A stretch of DNA of 50,744 nucleotides. Origin: Lachnospiraceae bacterium. GTDB taxonomy: Bacteria; Bacillota; Clostridia; Lachnospirales; Lachnospiraceae. The notes beneath the pieces were generated by a model. The model worked only from the letters and a program-made list of their open reading frames with translations. It had not been told where the DNA came from and made no database searches. The stretch lies in NCBI GenBank assembly GCA_028696165.1, contig JAQVHQ010000022.1, positions 1 through 50,744 on the forward strand. The letters run 5' to 3'. The translations under genes and the position numbers were made by a program. Numbering within the stretch: the first letter of the stretch is position 1; each line of letters begins with the position of its first letter. Positions 43,935 to 50,744 of the stretch are shown here, in pieces.

Positions 43935-43988
43935 TTGACAAATACAAAAGAATATGTTAAATTAATATCAGTAACAATTACTATTATT
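43935..43988 (+). promoter_or_regulatory. Reverse rubrerythrin promoter and PerR-type operator
   Basis: -35 TTGACA (43935-43940), 17-bp spacer, -10 TAAATT (43958-43963). The operator 43964-43988 follows at once: AGTAA, CAA, TTACT at the centre, with AATA and TATT at the outer ends, i.e. a 25-bp imperfect palindrome. Confidence 0.8.
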
Positions 43989-44039
43989 AATAAATAACAA
44001 TAACAAATAAAATCAAAAAAAGAAAAGGAGATTTAAACA

Positions 44040-44585
44040 ATGAAAAAATTCGTATGTAATGTATGTGGTTATGTCTATGAAGGAGAAGCAGCACCAGAAG
44101 CATGTCCAATCTGTAAAGCACCTGCAGAGAAATTCACAGAGCAGGCAGGCGAAATGTCTTGGGCTGCAGAACATGTTGTCGGAATCGCTAAAGGTGTTAG
44201 CGAAGATATCGTAGCTGATTTAAGAGCAAACTTCGAAGGTGAATGTTCAGAAGTTGGTATGTACCTTGCTATGTCAAGAGTAGCTCATAGAGAAGGATAT
44301 CCAGAAATCGGTCTTTACTGGGAAAAAGCTGCTTTAGAAGAAGCAGAACACGCTGCAAAATTTGCTGAATTATTAGGTGAAGTTGTAACTGACAGCACAA
44401 AGAAAAACCTTGAGATGCGTGTAGCTGCTGAAAACGGTGCTACAGCTGGTAAATTTGACTTAGCAAAACGTGCTAAAGCTGCTGACTTAGACGCTATCCA
44501 TGATACTGTTCATGAAATGGCTAAAGATGAAGCTCGACATGGTAAAGCATTTGCTGGATTATTAGAAAGATACTTTGGTAAATAA
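44040..44585 (+). CDS. Reverse rubrerythrin (N-terminal rubredoxin, NADH peroxidase component)
   Basis: 181 aa. Unlike classical rubrerythrin the rubredoxin domain comes first ([21 protein letters not shown], residues 6-26 or so), followed by a four-helix di-iron domain with [28 protein letters not shown] and [10 protein letters not shown] ligands. Such proteins reduce hydrogen peroxide and oxygen with electrons from NADH via a rubredoxin reductase. Start 44040 follows AAAAGGAG at 11 bases. It lies 119 nt from perR with its own promoter and PerR-type operator. Codons are strongly biased toward A/T-ending highly expressed types. Confidence 0.95.
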   Translation: MKKFVCNVCGYVYEGEAAPEACPICKAPAEKFTEQAGEMSWAAEHVVGIAKGVSEDIVADLRANFEGECSEVGMYLAMSRVAHREGYPEIGLYWEKAALEEAEHAAKFAELLGEVVTDSTKKNLEMRVAAENGATAGKFDLAKRAKAADLDAIHDTVHEMAKDEARHGKAFAGLLERYFGK

Positions 44586-44607
44586 AACACCATAATATAA
44601 AAAGTCA

Positions 44608-44646
44608 AAAAAGAGATATTTGGACGATTTCCAAATATCTCTTTTT
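44608..44646. terminator. Terminator of the reverse rubrerythrin gene
   Basis: AAAAAGAGATATTTGG pairs with CCAAATATCTCTTTTT (16 bp, 7-nt loop). The symmetric A and T ends allow termination of the convergent gene at 44718 too. Confidence 0.88.
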
Positions 44647-44717
44647 CTGTGGTGATGTAAAAGCTTATGAAATTCTTTTTAATTACTATATGTTTATATT
44701 TTTATAGATAAACCATT

Positions 44718-45113
44718 CTAATATTCGTCATTATACATCTCATAATCACTCTCCGGCCATCTACCATGTTTATCATAAAACAGTTTGCTAAAATATTCAG
44801 CATCTGATTGTCCGAAATAGCTGCCTATTATAATCATAAATACAAATAGTATAACAGCGATTATGATTAATCGATATACAATAAATACCCCCAGCGCAGT
44901 GAGCAGTACTTTCTTGATTTTACCTTTCGTATCTGCTTCCTTAAAATCTTCAATATACCCTTTCACATACTGTTTTGGATGTTTGCAAAAATTTTTAACA
45001 TTTCCACACAAGTATTTCCACCAGAATTTAATACCCTTTGTTGTCTCTTTATTCTCATTGTTTACTTCATTACTTTCAGGCATTTTGTTCTCCTGTTCAT
45101 TAGTTTCAGCCAT
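44718..45113 (-). CDS. Small membrane protein of unknown function
   Basis: 131 aa. A hydrophilic Glu/Asn-rich N-terminal 25 residues, a basic aromatic stretch (KFWWKYLCGNVKNFCKHPKQY), one strong membrane segment (about residues 72-97) and an acidic, tyrosine-rich tail. I do not recognise the family. Start 45113 follows GAGGAGGACAAAAAA. It lies downstream of the sigma-sensor gene with a 116-nt gap and may be co-transcribed with it. Confidence 0.75.
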   Translation of the reverse strand: MAETNEQENKMPESNEVNNENKETTKGIKFWWKYLCGNVKNFCKHPKQYVKGYIEDFKEADTKGKIKKVLLTALGVFIVYRLIIIAVILFVFMIIIGSYFGQSDAEYFSKLFYDKHGRWPESDYEMYNDEY

Positions 45114-45229
45114 TTTTTTGTCCTCCTCATTTGTTTTTATATTACCCAGACGTAAAAATTATACATCCGGTTTTATACTTTTTACTTATTTTTCAAATTA
45201 TTTATGAATACTCGAAGGCGTACTTGAAT

Positions 45230-46933
45230 TTATTCCCTTACATATGTATTATCCAAATCAGGGTAATCTCCCATTGTATTGTATGTCATGATACTTGCAT
45301 CTTCATTAAATTGAAAACTGTCCATCCCATTCGCTCGCGTGCAGATCACATAATTTTCGGATTCCAGACTCCAATCCGAATAATACCATCCGCCATCAAG
45401 ATTTTTATTATACAAAAGTCCATTCTGCATCATAAGTGTCACTTCGACACCATATTCATTGATATATGTTCCCAGGTATTTCTCTATCCCTTCTGTACCA
45501 CTGCTTTGTGTATCTGTATTTTGACCTTCTTTCATGTATGTTCCAGACATGTATGTATTTGCCTTTGCCTGAAAATGTTCCGATATATCCACGATATAAG
45601 CATCTTCAGACTTTGTGATATAGCCCATATCTCCAGCACTTGTTTCGAAGTCAATAACTATCTGTTCTCCTTGAAGGACACCTGTTTTCTCCATATTGAA
45701 CGCATTCGCTCCATTTGGAGATATATTATCCATCACTATATTTACTGTAGTATCATCTATTTTAGAAATAGTCATCGCCATACTTATATCCGGACAAGTA
45801 TAGTATCCTTCATAATCAGCTACCGTAATTGCCGGTGGCGCAGCACTCTCTTCTGCAGCCGCTTCGTCTTCTTGTGTATCCTGTACAGCTTCCGGTTCTT
45901 CGGTCTCCTGTGCTGTCGCGTCCTGCGGCATATCCTCTTCAGTTGGGGTATCCAACGAATCATTCTCTGCTGCTTCCTGCTCTTCTACAACTGCTGGAAC
46001 AGCTTCTGCCTTATTTTGATTGTGAATAATCACACCTGCTGCCGTTCCACCCAGAACTACAACAGTCGCAATTCCTGCTGCTATTTTCACGGCAATTCCT
46101 TTACCGGCAGCTCCTGCAGCTGCCTTCACGCCTTCGCCCACGACCTGCGAAGCTGCTGCATAACCGGCAGTATTAGTTGCTGTTGCAGATAATATATTCT
46201 GTAAAACAGTCTGTGCCGGCATCTGCGCTGCATATACATCCTGACTCTTGAAAAGCAATAATAAAAATGGAATCGGTGCAAGAGAATATAGCTTTGTTCC
46301 TCTTTTCTCTAATTCTTTCACCTGCAGTTCTATTTTCTTTCTTCCGTAAGACAAGCGGCTTTTCACTGTATTCTCTGAACAACCTAATATTTCTGCAATT
46401 TCTTTTACACTCAACTGCTCATAATAGTACATACCTACAACGACTCTCTGTTCCTCTGATAAAGAATCCAGAATTTCTTTGATAAGCTGTGTAGTTTCAT
46501 TCTGATCAATCACTTCTTCCGGGATATTTTCTTTCCTGTTATCCTCAAAATCAATCATCTCATCCGAATCTGCTGAAACCATTTCTGAAAAAAGTACTGG
46601 TTTGGTCTTACGCAGATAGTCTACAGTTTTATTATGAGCAATTTTCTTTATCCATGCCTTAAATTTTCCTGCTTCCTGTAACTGTCCTAAACTTTTAAAA
46701 GCCTTTACATAAGTATCCTGAACAATATCTAAAATCGTATCTTCATCCTTTACCATGCTTTTTACGGTAAAATATACATTATTATAAGTACGGTTATATA
46801 ATTCTGTTATGCTCTCCTGATTTCCCTGTATAGCTTTCTGTATCAACTCTTCTGTAAATTCCTGGGGCGCGCCACATTTTCCGCAAAATTTAGCATCTGC
46901 TGGCAACTGTGCCTGACATCTATAGCATTTCAT
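45230..46933 (-). CDS. One-piece sensor: zinc ribbon, ECF-like sigma factor, membrane helix and outer domain
   Basis: 567 aa. Residues 1-22 are a zinc ribbon (CYRC and CGKC). About 30-110 is sigma region 2 (ELYNRTYNNVYFTVKSMVKD, DIVQDTYVKAFKSL) and about 150-205 region 4 (LSVKEIAEILGCSENTVKSRL). A basic segment, one membrane helix (about 282-304), an acidic Glu/Ala-rich linker (306-370) and a beta-rich outer domain (about 372-567) follow. The parts are in one uninterrupted frame, so the sigma factor must either act at the membrane or be released by proteolysis. Start 46933 follows GGGAGATAGAAT. Function beyond this layout is inference. Confidence 0.88.
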   Translation of the reverse strand: MKCYRCQAQLPADAKFCGKCGAPQEFTEELIQKAIQGNQESITELYNRTYNNVYFTVKSMVKDEDTILDIVQDTYVKAFKSLGQLQEAGKFKAWIKKIAHNKTVDYLRKTKPVLFSEMVSADSDEMIDFEDNRKENIPEEVIDQNETTQLIKEILDSLSEEQRVVVGMYYYEQLSVKEIAEILGCSENTVKSRLSYGRKKIELQVKELEKRGTKLYSLAPIPFLLLLFKSQDVYAAQMPAQTVLQNILSATATNTAGYAAASQVVGEGVKAAAGAAGKGIAVKIAAGIATVVVLGGTAAGVIIHNQNKAEAVPAVVEEQEAAENDSLDTPTEEDMPQDATAQETEEPEAVQDTQEDEAAAEESAAPPAITVADYEGYYTCPDISMAMTISKIDDTTVNIVMDNISPNGANAFNMEKTGVLQGEQIVIDFETSAGDMGYITKSEDAYIVDISEHFQAKANTYMSGTYMKEGQNTDTQSSGTEGIEKYLGTYINEYGVEVTLMMQNGLLYNKNLDGGWYYSDWSLESENYVICTRANGMDSFQFNEDASIMTYNTMGDYPDLDNTYVRE

Positions 46934-47066
46934 ATTCTATCTCCCTTACATTTATCTGTCTGTATCTCAAGCATTCTATAAAAAAACTCACATCATATTT
47001 TGACACTTATTTTTTGATTCATATATGTCTCGGTTTTTTTATTATAAATTATACTATTACATTTTA

Positions 47067-47201
47067 CTACCCATCATCTACTATTTTTTCTTCTTTTAAT
47101 ATTCTCATGATTTTCTGTAAAAGATTTTCTGCCATATCTTTCTGAATTCCGCTCCTTTCTATAAAACAACTAAATATTTTTTCGAATTCTTCTTCATTCA
47201 T
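47067..47201 (-). CDS. Small hypothetical protein (44 aa)
   Basis: A 44-codon frame beginning MNEEEFEKIFSCFIERSGI and ending VDDG, with a helical, charged composition (MAENLLQKIMRILKEE). A ribosome-like ATAGGAT precedes the ATG at 47201. It lies 134 nt upstream of the sigma-sensor gene on the same strand and could share its promoter. No family recognised; conservation would be needed to be sure. Confidence 0.45.
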   Translation of the reverse strand: MNEEEFEKIFSCFIERSGIQKDMAENLLQKIMRILKEEKIVDDG

Positions 47202-47348
47202 ATCCTATTACCTGCTTTCTGCTTCCTAGACGTTATAAATCCACTATAGGTTTTATTCCATGGATATTTTTTACTATGGACAGTTCTTCTATATTGTCAT
47301 ATTTTGTGTGTTTTTATTCTAAATTTTTAGACAATAAATAACATGCGA

Positions 47349-47406
47349 TTGATTTTTACAGGAAAATGCAGTATAATTTAATTTAACACTGAGCAATTAA
47401 TTGCTC
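47349..47406 (+). promoter_or_regulatory. Rubrerythrin promoter with perfect 16-bp palindrome
   Basis: -35 TTGATT (47349-47354), 17-bp spacer, -10 TATAAT (47372-47377). A perfect palindrome GAGCAATTAATTGCTC (47391-47406) lies just past the transcription start. It does not match the PerR-type site at the other redox genes, so a second regulator is suspected. Confidence 0.75.
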
Positions 47407-47436
47407 TAAATAATAGGTTTTAATAGGAGGATTAAG

Positions 47437-47973
47437 ATGTCAAAATACGCTGGAACAAAAACAGAACAAAACTTAATGGATGCTTTTGCAGGTGAATCGC
47501 AGGCAAGAAACAAATATACCTACTACGCTTCTGCTGCAAAAAAAGCAGGTTATGAACAGTTAGCAGCTTTATATCTGGAAACTGCTGATCAGGAAAAAGA
47601 ACATGCTAAGATGTGGTTTAAAGAATTCCACGGAATTGGTGATATTGAGACAAATCTTACAGACGCCGCTGCAGGTGAGAACTTTGAATGGACTGATATG
47701 TACGCTCGTATGGCACGCGAAGCACGTGAAGAAGGATTTGAAGAATTAGCAGTTAAATTCGAAGGCGTTGCCGGAGTAGAAGCTGCTCATGAAAAACGTT
47801 ATTTGAAATTATTAGAAAGCTATAAAGCTGATAAGACTTTTAAAGGTGATGCTCCTCTTGGATGGAAATGCCGTAACTGTGGATATGTACATGATGGAGA
47901 CGAAGCTCCTGAACTATGTCCTGTATGCGCTCATCCAAAAGCATACTTTGAACGTAAAGTTGAAAATTATTAA
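47437..47973 (+). CDS. rbr: Rubrerythrin (classical order)
   Basis: 178 aa. N-terminal ferritin-like di-iron domain ([49 protein letters not shown]) and C-terminal rubredoxin ([20 protein letters not shown], about residues 143-162). It reduces hydrogen peroxide. Start 47437 follows AATAGGAGGATTAAG. It stands alone with its own promoter and terminator. Confidence 0.96.
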   Translation: MSKYAGTKTEQNLMDAFAGESQARNKYTYYASAAKKAGYEQLAALYLETADQEKEHAKMWFKEFHGIGDIETNLTDAAAGENFEWTDMYARMAREAREEGFEELAVKFEGVAGVEAAHEKRYLKLLESYKADKTFKGDAPLGWKCRNCGYVHDGDEAPELCPVCAHPKAYFERKVENY

Positions 47974-47988
47974 TTATTTAGTTTTTGT

Positions 47989-48028
47989 AAAAAAGGAATA
48001 CAGTTATCAAAGCTGTATTCCTTTTTTT
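47989..48028 (+). terminator. Rubrerythrin terminator
   Basis: GGAATACAG pairs with CTGTATTCC, extended by the A-run before it, and is followed by TTTTTTT, 16 nt after the stop. Confidence 0.88.
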
Positions 48029-48138
48029 CTATTTATTCCGCTCAACATTCTGTCTTGTCAGTTGAGTTTACACTTGTCTCCTATTATTATTCATTGTATA
48101 ATGGGTATCACAAACGTACAAAGGAAGGAAATTGAATT

Positions 48139-49197
48139 ATGAAAAAGATATTTAACCACATCTTTATTGATGGATTGAGCGGAATGGCTTTAGGATTATT
48201 CGCAACTCTGATTATTGGAACTATTATACAGCAGATAGGTAATCTGATTGGAGGTACAATCGGAACCAGTTTTTATCAGATTGGCAAGATTGCTTCTATT
48301 CTCACCAGTGCCGGTATCGGTGTTGGCGTTGCCTGCAAGTTTAAAGAAAGTCCACTTGTCACGCTCTCTGCTGCTACTGCAGGTATGATAGGTGGCTATG
48401 CAAGTACCATTTTAAGTGGTAAACTATTTGTTGATAATGTTGTTAATCTGGGTGGACCTGGAGAACCTCTGGGCGCTTTTATCGCTGCTATGGTTGCTAT
48501 CGAACTGGGACATCTGGTATCAGGTAAAACCAGTCTGGATATAATCATCACTCCTTTTGTAGGCATTATCTCTGGCTCTTTCGTCGGCTTAATTGTTGGA
48601 CCTCCAATCAGCTCCTTTATGACTGGTTTAGGTTCTATTATCAACTGGGGCGTTGAACAGCAGCCATTCCTTATGGGAATTGTTGTATCTGTGCTCATGG
48701 GTATGATTCTTACTCTGCCAATTAGTTCTGCCGCCCTTGGCATTATCTTGAATTTATCCGGACTTGCTGCCGGTGCAGCCACCGTTGGATGCTGCTGCAA
48801 CATGATTGGATTTGCTGTAGCAAGTTTTAAGGAAAATGGTGTCAGTGGACTTCTGGCACAGGGATTAGGTACTTCTATGCTTCAAGTTCCTAACATTATG
48901 AAGAAACCAATTATATGGCTGCCTGCGATACTTTCCAGTGCAATTCTCGGTCCAGTAAGCACATTACTGTTAAAAATGACAAATAATGCAACTGGTTCCG
49001 GTATGGGTACTGCAGGATTAGTAGGACAGCTTATGACATGGGAAACTATGAGTGCAGATGCTAATCCAACCATTTTACTAATAAAAATTATCGTAATACA
49101 ATTTTTATTACCTGGCGTTTTAGCTTATTTATTCTCTGCTTTTATGAGAAAAAACAATTTAATCAAATCAGGAGATATGAAGCTTGACGTGCAGTAA
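48139..49197 (+). CDS. PTS IIC-like membrane permease, orphan
   Basis: 352 aa with about ten membrane segments and glycine-rich loops (SAGIGVGVACKFK, GGPGEPLGAFIAAMVAIELG, GLAAGAATVGCCCNMIGFAV). The pattern fits the stand-alone PTS_EIIC_2 family, membrane proteins related to sugar-PTS IIC without linked IIA or IIB. No PTS partners are nearby and the substrate is unknown. Start 48139 follows AAAGGAAGGAAATTGAATT. It lies 37 nt before the cobalamin adenosyltransferase gene, possibly in one transcript. Confidence 0.8.
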   Translation: MKKIFNHIFIDGLSGMALGLFATLIIGTIIQQIGNLIGGTIGTSFYQIGKIASILTSAGIGVGVACKFKESPLVTLSAATAGMIGGYASTILSGKLFVDNVVNLGGPGEPLGAFIAAMVAIELGHLVSGKTSLDIIITPFVGIISGSFVGLIVGPPISSFMTGLGSIINWGVEQQPFLMGIVVSVLMGMILTLPISSAALGIILNLSGLAAGAATVGCCCNMIGFAVASFKENGVSGLLAQGLGTSMLQVPNIMKKPIIWLPAILSSAILGPVSTLLLKMTNNATGSGMGTAGLVGQLMTWETMSADANPTILLIKIIVIQFLLPGVLAYLFSAFMRKNNLIKSGDMKLDVQ

Positions 49198-49234
49198 GAA
49201 ATAATTCTAGTATACATAGAAAGAAGGTTCAAAT

Positions 49235-49768
49235 ATGAACACATCAACAGGACTTATCCACATTTACTGTGGCGATGGTAAGGGCAAAACTACAACCGGT
49301 ATGGGATTATGCACACGAGCTGCTGGTTATGGATATCGTGTTTTGATTTATCAATTCATGAAAGATAACAGTACCAGTGAACGTAATATATTAAAGAATG
49401 TCCCTAACATCACGATTATAGACGGACTTCCTTCAGAAAAGTTTAGTTTTCAAATGACCGAAGAAGAAAAAATCAGTCGTAAAAAATACTATGAAGAACA
49501 ATTTCAAAAATTAGTATCTAAAGTAACCAAAGAAAATTATAATCTGGTTTTTTTTGACGAAATAATTTATACCATAAAAGCAGGACTTTTCTCTGAATCT
49601 ATTCTACTGGATTTTCTAAAAAACAAACCAGAAAATCTAGAAGTAATATTAACCGGACAGGGACCTAGTGATAAACTTATAGAAATAGCAGATTATGTAT
49701 CTGAAATCAAAAAGATAAAACATCCTTTTGAAAATGGAATTCCATCTCGCCCCGGTATCGAAAAATAA
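49235..49768 (+). CDS. Cob(I)alamin adenosyltransferase (CobO/BtuR type)
   Basis: 177 aa. Begins IHIYCGDGKGKTTTGMGLCTRAAGYG, the P-loop of this family, with VFFDEIIYTIKAGL (about 103-117) and TGQGPSDKLIEIADYVSEI. It transfers adenosyl from ATP to cobalamin. Its C-terminal end (GIPSRPGIEK) is usual. Start 49235 follows AGAAAGAAGG. No corrinoid genes are seen in the window; a stand-alone salvage role is likely. Confidence 0.93.
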   Translation: MNTSTGLIHIYCGDGKGKTTTGMGLCTRAAGYGYRVLIYQFMKDNSTSERNILKNVPNITIIDGLPSEKFSFQMTEEEKISRKKYYEEQFQKLVSKVTKENYNLVFFDEIIYTIKAGLFSESILLDFLKNKPENLEVILTGQGPSDKLIEIADYVSEIKKIKHPFENGIPSRPGIEK

Positions 49769-49855
49769 ATACCTGCAGATTCTTAAAAAACAATGAAATT
49801 CCCCACTTTTTCACTGGAACGTGGTATACTATTAAACATGTGTTACAAATAATAT

Positions 49856-49913
49856 GATACTGCAAAGTACATAGTCTCTGTAGTATCGGGAGGTCAACAT
49901 ACTTTTTGATCTC
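49856..49913 (+). promoter_or_regulatory. Two-hairpin leader before the (p)ppGpp synthetase gene
   Basis: GATACT/AGTATC (49856-49887, extended by inner pairs) and GAGGTCAA/TTGATCTC (49890-49913) follow each other with two bases between. A -10-like TATACT lies at 49825-49830. They could form a structured leader; no known class recognised. Confidence 0.4.
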
Positions 49914-49949
49914 ATTATTACAATATTATATATAAGAGGTCTATACATA

Positions 49950-50609
49950 ATGATGAGTGGGAATTTACCAATTAAAAGTTTTGAAGATGTAGATAGTTGG
50001 GAAACTTTGATGTTTCTTTACAATGCTGCATTAAAAGAAGTTGGAACAAAAATCGAAATCCTAAACGATGAATTTCAGCATATCCACAAATATAATCCTA
50101 TTGAACACGTAAAATCAAGAATTAAAAAACCCGAAAGTATTGTTAAAAAGTTAAAAAAGAATGGGTATGAATCAACGATTGAAAACATGGTTCAATATGT
50201 AAATGATATCGCAGGCATTCGTATTACCTGTTCTTTCACTTCAGATATTTACCGAATTGCTGATATGATTGCAAAGCAGAGCGATCTAAAAGTACTTGCA
50301 TTAAAAGACTATATTAAGAATCCAAAAGAAAGTGGATATCAAAGTTATCATATGCTTGTAACTGTTCCTATATTCCTGTCAGACAGTGTTGTTGATACCG
50401 CCGTGGAAATACAGATACGTACTGTTGCCCAGGATTTTTGGGCTACTTTAGAACATAAGATTTACTATAAATTTGAAGGAAATGCTCCCGATTATATTAG
50501 TCATGAACTTCGTGACTGCGCAAAAATCGTCTCTCAGCTTGATCAAAAGATGCTTTCATTAAATGAAACTATTAAAAAGCTGGAAAAAGAAATGGATGAA
50601 GATAAATAA
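49950..50609 (+). CDS. Small alarmone synthetase (RelA/SpoT domain)
   Basis: 219 aa, a single synthetase domain without hydrolase or regulatory parts, as in RelQ/YjbM-type enzymes. Seen: HVKSRIKKPESIVKKLKKNGY (about 51-71), DIAGIRITCSF (about 89-99), GYQSYHMLVTVP and EIQIRTVAQDFWATLEHKIYYK (about 150-171). It makes pppGpp/ppGpp from ATP and GTP/GDP. The ATG at 49950 has AGAGG 10-14 bases upstream; 49953 is an alternative. Confidence 0.93.
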   Translation: MMSGNLPIKSFEDVDSWETLMFLYNAALKEVGTKIEILNDEFQHIHKYNPIEHVKSRIKKPESIVKKLKKNGYESTIENMVQYVNDIAGIRITCSFTSDIYRIADMIAKQSDLKVLALKDYIKNPKESGYQSYHMLVTVPIFLSDSVVDTAVEIQIRTVAQDFWATLEHKIYYKFEGNAPDYISHELRDCAKIVSQLDQKMLSLNETIKKLEKEMDEDK

Positions 50610-50720
50610 CGGCAAAGCTGTAAGTGGTAAACTATAACCAGCAGATTTAGGCAAATAAAATCCAGCAACTATTACTGAGCATCATCGAATGATATACTGT
50701 CATTCGGAGGTGAAGAAAGG

Positions 50721-50744
50721 ATGGTTAAATGGATGGATTACTAT
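50721..50744 (+). CDS. Start of a further gene, cut by the window edge
   Basis: ATG at 50721 (MVKWMDYY and on) follows AAGAAAGG directly and GGAGG at ten bases. A hairpin CGAATGA/TCATTCG (50686-50706) ends at the GGAGG. Only eight codons are visible, so no product can be named. Confidence 0.5.

Noticed and set aside
45131-46192. 353-codon plus-strand frame
   Set aside because: Antisense to the sigma-sensor gene, cysteine- and isoleucine-rich shadow without a ribosome site.
1-50744. CRISPR arrays, tRNA or rRNA genes, prophage, complete insertion sequences
   Set aside because: I looked for regular repeats with spacers, cloverleaf ends and transposase or integrase genes and saw none beyond the Rpn-like remnant.

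Overview
The window looks like chromosome from a low-GC, anaerobic, fermentative Firmicute, most likely a gut Lachnospiraceae (Blautia-like; this is inferred from gene content and style, not from a marker gene). Pointers are a bifurcating-type [FeFe]-hydrogenase (hydCBA), a molybdenum xanthine dehydrogenase next to guanine deaminase, two rubrerythrins under a PerR-type control region, an iron-sulfur L-serine dehydratase, a metG T-box, a glycine riboswitch, and strong AGGAGG ribosome sites before nearly every gene. Most genes lie on the minus strand up to about 43.2 kb; from 43.5 kb most are on the plus strand.

Layout. 1-540: half of a C-rich module and a 315-nt palindromic element (E1). 541-4441: riboswitch-controlled alanine/glycine:cation symporter, a D,D-carboxypeptidase and nicotinate phosphoribosyltransferase. 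4618-7944: citrate synthase, NADP-type isocitrate dehydrogenase and a GntR repressor. 8061-10519: Fe-S aldo/keto reductase and a PrsA/SurA-like lipoprotein. 10701-14758: hydABC. 15138-20383: signalling region with a 51-aa unknown protein, BlaR1/BlaI-type pair, an Rpn-like remnant, and an ECF sigma factor with its DUF4179 partner. 20862-25017: XRE regulator, a short palindrome (E3), class V aminotransferase plus ECF-transporter S component behind a structured leader candidate, a BaiA-like SDR and a flavin reductase-rubredoxin fusion. 25321-25732: second large palindromic element (E2). 25744-32862: mfd, pth, CobW-like GTPase, HPr-like small protein, glgB. 33097-38273: purine operon guaD-xdhABC behind a purine riboswitch. 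38343-43206: TatD nuclease, metG with T-box, sdaAA/sdaAB. 43460-47973: perR, reverse rubrerythrin, a membrane protein, a one-piece zinc-ribbon/sigma/membrane sensor, rubrerythrin. 48139-end: orphan PTS IIC-like permease, cobalamin adenosyltransferase, small (p)ppGpp synthetase and the start of another gene.

How the genes work together. The hydrogenase disposes of reductant; GntR-icd-gltA supplies the oxidative branch toward 2-oxoglutarate; the purine operon degrades guanine to xanthine and beyond and is predicted to be switched on by a purine. The oxidative-stress set (perR, reverse rubrerythrin, flavin reductase-rubredoxin) shares one 25-bp operator placed at the same promoter position three times.

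The most unusual content is the palindromic family. E1 and E2 are 25 kb apart and have largely different sequences. They still share length (315 and 312 nt), a 37-bp inner stem with mismatches at the same two positions, the same three-way junction spacing, an 11-bp covarying hairpin next to facing GA steps, and the same flanking C-rich module. Both sit just after the stop codon of a gene in the same orientation. E3 looks like a minimal 60-nt relative with the same edge motif.
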